Positions 7,537-11,858 of a stretch of DNA of 11,858 nt are shown in pieces. A program made the position numbers and the translations under genes. The notes under the pieces were generated by a model. That model did no database searches, was not told the DNA's origin, and saw nothing but the letters and a program-made list of their open reading frames with translations. The stretch comes from Gemmatimonadota bacterium. Lineage in GTDB: Bacteria > Gemmatimonadota > Gemmatimonadetes > Longimicrobiales > Gaopeijiaceae. Location of the stretch: NCBI GenBank assembly GCA_007129525.1, contig SKVI01000032.1, positions 1 to 11,858 of the forward strand. Reading direction: 5' to 3'. Positions within the stretch are counted from its first letter, which is position 1. Each line of letters begins with the position of its first letter.

Positions 7537-7690
7537 GGTGGGAAGGTAACACCGCCGCCGGGGGCGTGTTCGATTCGACCCCCCTGGCGGCGCACCCCGG
7601 GGTTTGACACGTTTGCAGAGTGCGTCCATCCTCCGGCGCCCCGGATGTCGGCGCTCGGGAGGACCCTTCCCGATCCCACCTGGAATCCCC
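7537..7690. other. Divergent intergenic region between the NFACT gene and panB
   Basis: This 154-bp stretch is the only sizeable non-coding gap in the window. It must carry the promoter of the NFACT gene (leftward) and probably that of the panB operon (rightward). Apart from the TTGACA hexamer at 7604 I see no operator-like palindrome, riboswitch or RNA gene. Both frames reading through it (panB frame from TTG 7604, NFACT frame upstream of 7536) are open but show no conserved protein sequence. Confidence 0.6.
7604..7632 (+). promoter_or_regulatory. Candidate sigma-70-type promoter of the pan operon
   Basis: A perfect TTGACA (7604-7609) sits in a GC-rich background 82 bases before the panB GTG. 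At a 17-base spacing the -10 position reads CATCCT (7627-7632), only three of six matches to TATAAT, so the promoter is tentative. Confidence 0.35.
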
Positions 7691-8530
7691 GTGTCCGAAG
7701 CGTCAAGCTCTCCTCCGCTCCGCCGGCCCACAGTGAGGGATTTCGTGGCCATGAAGCGGCGGGACGAACCCATTGCCGTCCTCACCTGTTACGATGTCCT
7801 CTTTGCCCGCCTCCTGGAGGCCGAGGGTGTAGATATGCTCCTGGTGGGCGACTCGCTGGGTCAGGTGGTCCTGGGCTACGACTCCACCCTCCCGGTGACC
7901 ATGGACGAGATGCTGCACCACGGCCGGGCCGTGGTCCGGGGCGCGCCCCACACCTTCGTGGTCCTGGATCTGCCCTTCATGTCGTACCAGGTCTCCATGG
8001 AAGGTGCGATGGAGAGCGCCGGAAGAGCCATGAAGGAAGCGGGCGTCCAGGCCGTGAAGCTGGAGGGAGGAGATCCGGAGACCTGTGAGGTCGTGCGTCG
8101 TCTGGTGGGCGCGGGCATACCGGTCATGGGCCACCTGGGCCTGACTCCGCAGTCGGTCCATGCCCTGGGCGGGTACCGGGTGCAGGGGAGGGAGGAGGAG
8201 GCCGCGGCACGGCTTCGGCGCCAGGCGGCGGCACTACAGGAGGCGGGTTGCTTCTCGCTGGTCCTGGAGCTGGTTCCGGGGAAGCTGGCCCGGGAGGTCA
8301 CCGACGAGCTGGAGATCCCCACAATCGGGATCGGGGCCGGGCCCCACTGCGACGGCCAGGTCCTGGTTCTTCCCGACGCGCTGGGCTTGAATCCGGGCTT
8401 CGAGCCCCGGTTCCTGAAGCGTTTCGCGGAGCTGGGCGAAGGGGCTCGGTCCGGTGTCCGGATGTACGTGGAGGAGGTCCGGGCCCGGCGCTTTCCGGGG
8501 TCGGAGCACACCTTCGGGGAGGAAGGGTGA
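7691..8530 (+). CDS. panB: 3-methyl-2-oxobutanoate hydroxymethyltransferase
   Basis: PanB transfers a hydroxymethyl group from methylenetetrahydrofolate to 2-oxoisovalerate, giving ketopantoate, the first committed step to pantothenate and CoA. The 279-aa product matches the family over its length: TCYD at 32-35; MLLVGDSLG at 49-57 with metal ligand D54; DLPFMSY with D93; AVKLEGG with K123 and E125; GHLGLTPQSV at 147-156; GGYRVQGR at 160-167; LVLELVP with the catalytic E193; and IGIGAG at 212-217. The GTG at 7691 gives an N-terminus about ten residues longer than E. coli PanB. The frame is open further up to a TTG at 7604, but that stretch is not conserved. The next in-frame ATG, at 7751, would remove the beginning of the conserved fold. 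Its stop overlaps the panC start as GTGA. Confidence 0.96.
   Translation: MSEASSSPPLRRPTVRDFVAMKRRDEPIAVLTCYDVLFARLLEAEGVDMLLVGDSLGQVVLGYDSTLPVTMDEMLHHGRAVVRGAPHTFVVLDLPFMSYQVSMEGAMESAGRAMKEAGVQAVKLEGGDPETCEVVRRLVGAGIPVMGHLGLTPQSVHALGGYRVQGREEEAAARLRRQAAALQEAGCFSLVLELVPGKLAREVTDELEIPTIGIGAGPHCDGQVLVLPDALGLNPGFEPRFLKRFAELGEGARSGVRMYVEEVRARRFPGSEHTFGEEG
8518..8522 (+). promoter_or_regulatory. Ribosome binding site of panC
   Basis: GGAGG within the last codons of panB lies four bases before the GTG at 8527. It favours the overlapping GTG start over the internal ATG at 8578. Confidence 0.5.
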
Positions 8531-9480
8531 GCCCCGGGCCCGAGCCCGTCAAGATCACCTTCGTGCCCGGTTTCACCATGGCGCGCAGCCGTCGTTCCCT
8601 GGCGGACGCTCTCCGCGAGATCCGGGAGCAGGGGCTCACCGTGGCTCTGGTCCCCACCATGGGCTACCTGCACGAAGGTCACCTGTCGCTGGTGGACGTG
8701 GCTCGCCGACACGCCGACGTGGTGGCTCTGTCCATCTTCGTCAATCCCATGCAGTTCGGCGAAGGCGAGGACCTGGACCGGTACCCCAGAGACATGGAGC
8801 GCGACGTGAAGCTGGCCATGGAACGGGGGGTGGGCCTGGTCTTCGCGCCTCCCCGCGAGGAGATGTATCCGGGGGGCGAGCCGGTGGTGACGGTTGATCC
8901 GGGCGCGCTGGCCGAGAGGCTCTGTGGAACGTATCGGCCCGGTCACTTCCACGGGGTGGTGACGGTGGTGGCCAAACTCTTTGGGTTGGTGCGTCCCGAC
9001 GTGGCGGTCTTCGGACGGAAGGACTACCAGCAGGCCGTCCTGATCCGACGCATGGTCCGGGACCTGAACCTTCCGGTGGAGATCCAGGTGGGTCCCCTGG
9101 TCCGGGAGCCGGACGGGCTGGCCATGAGCTCCCGAAACGCCTACCTGAGCGACGACGAGCGAGCGCAGGCGGTGGGGCTCTTCCAGGCGCTGGAGGCGGC
9201 CGATACCGCGTTCCGGGCCGGAGAGGGGAGGCCGGAGGTTCTCCTGGATCGGGCACGCTCGGTGCTGGCGTCCCACCCGCTCGTGCGACCCCAGTACCTT
9301 GAGCTGGTGGACCCGGAGACGCTGGAGCCCCTGGCGGAGGCCCGGGAGGGAGCGGTGCTGGCGGCGGCGGTCCACCTGGGGAGCACTCGGATCATCGACA
9401 ACCTGATTCTGGGAGCTGACCGGGCCGACCCCCGGGCCCGGACGGACTCCGACACGTCGGGGCAGGGAGGTGGGGAGTGA
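8527..9480 (+). CDS. panC: Pantothenate synthetase (pantoate-beta-alanine ligase)
   Basis: PanC joins pantoate and beta-alanine using ATP (via pantoyl-adenylate), completing pantothenate synthesis. The 317-aa product belongs to the HIGH-type nucleotidyltransferase fold: VPTMGYLHEGHLSL with HEGH at 49-52; SIFVNPMQFGEGEDLDRYPR at 69-88; RPGHFHGVVTVVAKL near 137-151; GRKDYQQA at 163-170; and the KMSKS-like AMSSRNAYLS at 199-208. The GTG at 8527 shares bases with the panB stop (GTGA). The alternative ATG at 8578 (300 aa) gives the typical distance of ~26 residues to VPTMG, so the true start is uncertain. After the conserved domain a ~20-residue polar tail rich in Asp, Arg and Gly has no counterpart in typical PanC proteins. 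The stop overlaps the yqeK-like start, again as GTGA. Confidence 0.96.
   Translation: MSPGPEPVKITFVPGFTMARSRRSLADALREIREQGLTVALVPTMGYLHEGHLSLVDVARRHADVVALSIFVNPMQFGEGEDLDRYPRDMERDVKLAMERGVGLVFAPPREEMYPGGEPVVTVDPGALAERLCGTYRPGHFHGVVTVVAKLFGLVRPDVAVFGRKDYQQAVLIRRMVRDLNLPVEIQVGPLVREPDGLAMSSRNAYLSDDERAQAVGLFQALEAADTAFRAGEGRPEVLLDRARSVLASHPLVRPQYLELVDPETLEPLAEAREGAVLAAAVHLGSTRIIDNLILGADRADPRARTDSDTSGQGGGE
9465..9470 (+). promoter_or_regulatory. Ribosome binding site of the yqeK-like gene
   Basis: GGGAGG in the panC tail lies six bases before the GTG at 9477, which overlaps the panC stop; this supports that start and translational coupling. Confidence 0.6.
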
Positions 9481-10067
9481 AGCTGCATCCCCTGGTGGAG
9501 GCGGCGGCTCGGGGTGAGCTCCCTCCGTGGGCCCGAGCCGAAGAGTCCCGTCGCGAACACATGGCCCGGGTGGCCGGGCTCATGGAGGCCTGGGCCCGGG
9601 GGCTGGGGCTGGACGTCCCGGAGGTGACCCGCTGGCGGGCCGCTGCCTTCCTGCACGACGTTCTCCGGGATGCGCCCGTGAAGGAGCTCGAAGCCCAGGC
9701 CCCGCCCGAGTTCCGCAGGCTGGAGGGTCGGATCCTACACGGGCCGGTGGCGGCCCGACGCCTCCGGGAGGTGGAAGGGGTCGCGGACCAGCCGCTCCTG
9801 GACGCCGTGGCCTTCCACACGCTGGGTCATCCGGAGTTCGGCGAGCTGGGCCGTGCCCTCTTCGCGGCCGACTTCCTGGATCCGGGCCGTCCGGAAGACG
9901 ATGGCTGGCGCCAGTCCCTCCGGGAACGGATGCCGGACGAACGGGGCGCCGTGGCCCGGGCCGTGCTTCGGGCCCGGATCGGTCACTCGCTGGAGGTGGA
10001 GCGGCTCCTTCGGCCCGAGACGGTGGCGTACTGGAATGTCCTGGTGGAGGAGGCCGGGCGTGGGTAG
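9477..10067 (+). CDS. yqeK: YqeK-like HD domain hydrolase (predicted symmetrical Ap4A hydrolase)
   Basis: YqeK-family HD proteins cleave diadenosine tetraphosphate symmetrically to ADP. The 196-aa product has the full motif set at the expected spacing: REHMARVAGL with H28; AAFLHDVLRD with H60 and D61; RILHGPVAARRL with H88; AVAFHTLGHPEFGEL with H114; and ALFAADFLDPGR with D132. The length and the HGPV, FHT and ADF-x-x-P-x-R patterns distinguish YqeK from other HD hydrolases. The GTG overlaps the panC stop, and the downstream gene overlaps this one by eight bases. In many bacteria yqeK sits between nadD and rsfS; neither is in the window, and here panC, another nucleotidyltransferase-fold enzyme, precedes it. 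Family assignment is strong; the in vivo substrate is inferred. Confidence 0.9.
   Translation: MKLHPLVEAAARGELPPWARAEESRREHMARVAGLMEAWARGLGLDVPEVTRWRAAAFLHDVLRDAPVKELEAQAPPEFRRLEGRILHGPVAARRLREVEGVADQPLLDAVAFHTLGHPEFGELGRALFAADFLDPGRPEDDGWRQSLRERMPDERGAVARAVLRARIGHSLEVERLLRPETVAYWNVLVEEAGRG
10046..10053 (+). promoter_or_regulatory. Ribosome binding site of the LytR_C-domain gene
   Basis: GGAGGAGG inside the 3' end of the yqeK-like gene lies six bases before the GTG at 10060, a near-ideal arrangement that selects this start within a long open frame reaching upstream to 9853. Confidence 0.7.
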
Positions 10068-10605
10068 ACGGCGAGGGAGGTCCGGGGTCTGGCTCGTGGC
10101 CGGCGCGTGTCTGCTGGTGGGAGGGCTGGTGGTGGGCGCGCACCTCTTCGACGAGGAGATGGACGCCGGTTCGGTGCCTGCTCTGGAGGGCGACGACCGC
10201 GTGGAGCCCCCCGCCACCTGGGATCGGATCCGGGTGGAGGTCCTGAACGGGGCCGGCGTGCCCGGGTTGGCGGCCCGGGCACGGGACCATTTGCGAGCGG
10301 AGGGCTTCGACGTGGTGTACTACGGAAACGCTCCAAGCTTCGACCAGGAAACGACGGTGGTCCTGGCCAGGACCGAGCCCGCCGGCGCGGCCCGGGCGGT
10401 GGCAGGTCGGCTGGGTGTCACCCGGGTGGAGGTGGCGCCGGACTCCGCACGGTTCGTGGATGTCACCGTTCTGTTGGGCCCCGACTGGCCCGGCGAACCC
10501 CCGGACGATGCGGATCCGTCAGATGCCGCCGGGGTGGAAAACGGGGAGGCCTCGTGGTGGAATCTCCGACAGTTCCTGACGACCAGGGGCCGTGACGGGA
10601 CCTGA
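10060..10605 (+). CDS. Single-pass membrane protein with a LytR C-terminal (LytR_C) domain
   Basis: The 181-aa product begins with a short basic segment (MGRRRGR) and one hydrophobic helix at ~10-30, predicting an N-in signal anchor with the rest outside the cytoplasmic membrane. Residues ~57-140 match the LytR_C pattern: RVEVLNGAGVPGLAARARDHLRAEGF at 58-83, then DVVYYGNA, and a second half ending DVTVLLGPD. The C-terminal ~40 residues are acidic and proline-rich, then WWNLRQFL. LytR_C domains occur alone or on LytR-CpsA-Psr cell-wall ligases; this protein lacks the LCP catalytic domain, so ligase activity is not expected. Such small proteins are often found beside yqeK in other phyla, consistent with this neighbourhood. 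The specific role is unknown; an envelope-associated binding function is inference. Confidence 0.82.
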   Translation: MGRRRGRSGVWLVAGACLLVGGLVVGAHLFDEEMDAGSVPALEGDDRVEPPATWDRIRVEVLNGAGVPGLAARARDHLRAEGFDVVYYGNAPSFDQETTVVLARTEPAGAARAVAGRLGVTRVEVAPDSARFVDVTVLLGPDWPGEPPDDADPSDAAGVENGEASWWNLRQFLTTRGRDGT

Positions 10606-10624
10606 CGACGAATGCCGAATCCCC

Positions 10625-10629
10625 GGAGG
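10625..10629 (+). promoter_or_regulatory. Ribosome binding site of lepB
   Basis: GGAGG lies eight bases before the GTG at 10638 in the 32-base gap after the LytR_C gene, supporting that start. Confidence 0.65.
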
Positions 10630-10637
10630 GGAGCGAA

Positions 10638-11411
10638 GTGTCCAGAGGAAAGCGAAAGAATCGAGGTCGGAGTCGCAGAGACCGGGACGATCGTCGCCGG
10701 CGGCGGTCGAGCCGGGAGGAAAAGGACGCCGGTCGGAGCGAGGCGATGGAGTGGGTCAAGTCCATCGTCATCACCCTGGTGCTCCTGGTGATCATCCGGA
10801 CCTTTCTGGTCCAGACCTTTGTCATCACCTCCGGGTCCATGGAAGACACCCTCCTGGTGGGCGACTTCCTCATGGTGGACCGGGTCGCCATGGGCACCCG
10901 GATTCCCGGTACCGAGGCCCGGACGCCCGGCTACTCGGAACCGCGGCGCTGGGACGTGCTGGTCTTCGATCCGGCCCACGAAGACCGGATGAAGCTGGTG
11001 AAGCGGGTGGTGGGCATGCCCGGAGACACCCTGGAGATGCGCGACAAGCAGCTCTACGTGAACGGCGAGCCCCAGGACGAGCCCTGGGTCCGCTGGGACG
11101 ATCCGGACGGGGACGACCAGCACCCCTGGATGGGCTGGCAGCGGGACTACCTGGCGGGAGATGCCAGCGCCGACACGTACACCCCCACCCGGGACAACTG
11201 GGGACCCCTCCGGGTGCCGGAGGACAACTACTTCATGCTGGGCGACAACCGGGACTTCTCCCTGGACTCGCGCTACTGGGGGCTCATCGAGCGCTGGCGT
11301 ATCGAAGGCCGGGCCCTCTTCTTCTACTATTCCTACGACCGCCAGTCTCCCACGCCCCTGCGCTTCGTTCGGGAAGCGCGCTGGGACCGGATCGGAGCCC
11401 GGGTTCATTAG
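10638..11411 (+). CDS. lepB: Signal peptidase I
   Basis: This membrane protease removes signal peptides from exported proteins on the outer face of the cytoplasmic membrane. The 257-aa product has a cytosolic N-terminus (residues 1-40) extremely rich in Arg and Lys, one transmembrane helix (~40-60, VKSIVITLVLLVIIRTFLVQ), then the S26 boxes: ITSGSMEDTLLVGD with nucleophile S67; RRWDVLVFDP; KLVKRVVGMPGD with the general-base lysine K122; and GDNRDFSLDSRYWG at 202-215. The last box usually reads GDNRDNSxDSR; here Asn is Phe. Between boxes D and E is a ~40-residue Trp/Asp-rich stretch (about 150-190), longer than in minimal enzymes. The single TM anchor fits Gram-positive-like and many other bacterial types rather than the two-helix E. 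coli form. It is the last gene of the pan-led run. Confidence 0.96.
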   Translation: MSRGKRKNRGRSRRDRDDRRRRRSSREEKDAGRSEAMEWVKSIVITLVLLVIIRTFLVQTFVITSGSMEDTLLVGDFLMVDRVAMGTRIPGTEARTPGYSEPRRWDVLVFDPAHEDRMKLVKRVVGMPGDTLEMRDKQLYVNGEPQDEPWVRWDDPDGDDQHPWMGWQRDYLAGDASADTYTPTRDNWGPLRVPEDNYFMLGDNRDFSLDSRYWGLIERWRIEGRALFFYYSYDRQSPTPLRFVREARWDRIGARVH

Positions 11412-11858
11412 GCGCTCGCGCCTGCCCGGGCCCGGGGTCCCTTCAGCTCCACCAGGGCGTTGGCTCTCAGCTGTCCGCAGGCGGCGTCGATGTCCCGTCC
11501 CCGGGGCTCCCGCACCGCTACGGACACCCCCGCCTCATCGAGGACGCGGCGGAAGTGCTCCACCCGCTCGGGCCGGGACGGAAGCCAGTCCTGGTAGGGG
11601 ATGGGGTTGAAGGGGATCAGATTCACGAAGGCCTGAACGTTCCGAGCCAGCTCGGCCAGCCTGGGTGCAAGCCTCTCGGCGTCATTCACGTCGCGGATCA
11701 TGGTGTACTCGAAGGTGACCCGGCGGCCTCCCTCCCGGCGGAACGCCTGGACGGCCTCCATGAGCTCAGGGAGGGGATGGCGCTTCTCCAGCGGAATGAG
11801 CTCGGCCCGGAGCTCCTCTTCAGGTGAGTGGAGGGAGAGGGCCAGCCCGAACTGTTCC
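11408..11858 (-). CDS. rlmN: Dual-specificity RNA methyltransferase RlmN, C-terminal part (5' end outside window)
   Basis: RlmN is a radical-SAM enzyme that methylates C2 of A2503 in 23S rRNA and of A37 in some tRNAs. Only the last ~149 residues are present; the frame remains open through the right edge. Visible motifs: FGLALSLHSPEEELR, PLEKRHPLPELMEAV, RRVTFEYTMIRDVND, VNLIPFNPIPY, and RGRDIDAACGQLR containing the conserved Cys that forms the methyl-carrying intermediate with the RNA. The radical-SAM CxxxCxxC cluster lies outside the window. The protein ends shortly after CGQLR with a basic, Ala-rich tail. Its TAA stop overlaps the lepB TAG stop by four bases on the opposite strand, so the two genes converge without a spacer. 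Confidence 0.94.
   Translation of the reverse strand, partial: EQFGLALSLHSPEEELRAELIPLEKRHPLPELMEAVQAFRREGGRRVTFEYTMIRDVNDAERLAPRLAELARNVQAFVNLIPFNPIPYQDWLPSRPERVEHFRRVLDEAGVSVAVREPRGRDIDAACGQLRANALVELKGPRARAGASA

Noticed and set aside
7537..7785. 83-codon N-terminal extension of the NFACT protein
   Set aside because: It would run through the divergent promoter region into the panB coding sequence, is Arg/Gly/Pro-rich without family similarity, and homologues begin near MSMRWDP.
7876..9375. 499-codon open frame on the minus strand opposite panB/panC
   Set aside because: Shadow frame over two clear pan genes, with low-complexity translation and no family motifs.
11411..11436. GGCG-CTCG-CGCC hairpin and the palindrome CCCGGGCCCGGG after lepB, considered as a terminator
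   Set aside because: The stem is only four to five pairs, there is no following T tract, and the sequence encodes the last residues of rlmN; GC-rich coding DNA yields such palindromes by chance.
1..11858. Search for insertion sequences, CRISPR, tRNA or rRNA genes, phage or defence genes
   Set aside because: No direct-repeat array, terminal inverted repeats, tRNA-like cloverleaf or transposase/defence motif was seen; coding density by recognisable genes leaves only one 154-bp gap.

Overview
The window is a strongly GC-rich, densely coded bacterial chromosome segment. It holds eleven genes, including two cut by the window edges, and no mobile elements, RNA genes or CRISPR. Many starts are GTG, genes overlap by a few bases, and codons such as TTA, CTA and TCA are nearly absent. 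The gene content (tryptophan and pantothenate biosynthesis, a YqeK-type hydrolase beside a LytR_C protein, an HD-GYP regulator) and style suggest a Gemmatimonadota-like or similar free-living Gram-negative lineage. That assignment is inference without a marker gene and is held at low confidence.

Region 1 (1-5884, + strand) is the distal part of a trp operon: the 3' part of trpF, then trpB, two non-trp genes, and trpA. The two inserted genes encode a HEAT-repeat protein (590 aa) and an HD-GYP phosphodiesterase-type protein (482 aa). By eye their N-terminal ~110 residues are homologous to each other, so they look like a paired signalling module that grew by domain sharing. TrpB and TrpA form one enzyme complex and are usually encoded side by side; here about 3.3 kb separates them.

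Region 2 (5896-7536, - strand) is an NFACT-family (RqcH/Rqc2/FbpA-like) ribosome-quality-control gene, convergent with trpA at an 11-bp gap. It keeps the NFACT-R core, but the Asp-Arg pair known from RqcH appears as Asp-Glu.

Region 3 (7537-7690) is the only sizeable intergenic stretch (154 bp). It separates the NFACT gene from panB and contains a perfect TTGACA hexamer.

Region 4 (7691-11411, + strand) is a tightly packed five-gene unit: panB, panC, yqeK-like HD hydrolase, LytR C-terminal-domain membrane protein, and signal peptidase I (lepB). PanB and PanC make pantothenate, the CoA precursor. YqeK is a predicted diadenosine tetraphosphate hydrolase. The last two genes act at the membrane.

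Region 5 (11408-11858, - strand) is the 3' part of rlmN, a radical-SAM rRNA/tRNA methyltransferase, whose stop codon overlaps the lepB stop in opposite orientation.

The most interesting element is the HEAT/HD-GYP pair inside the trp operon. The rest is recognisable housekeeping with a few sequence deviations noted below.
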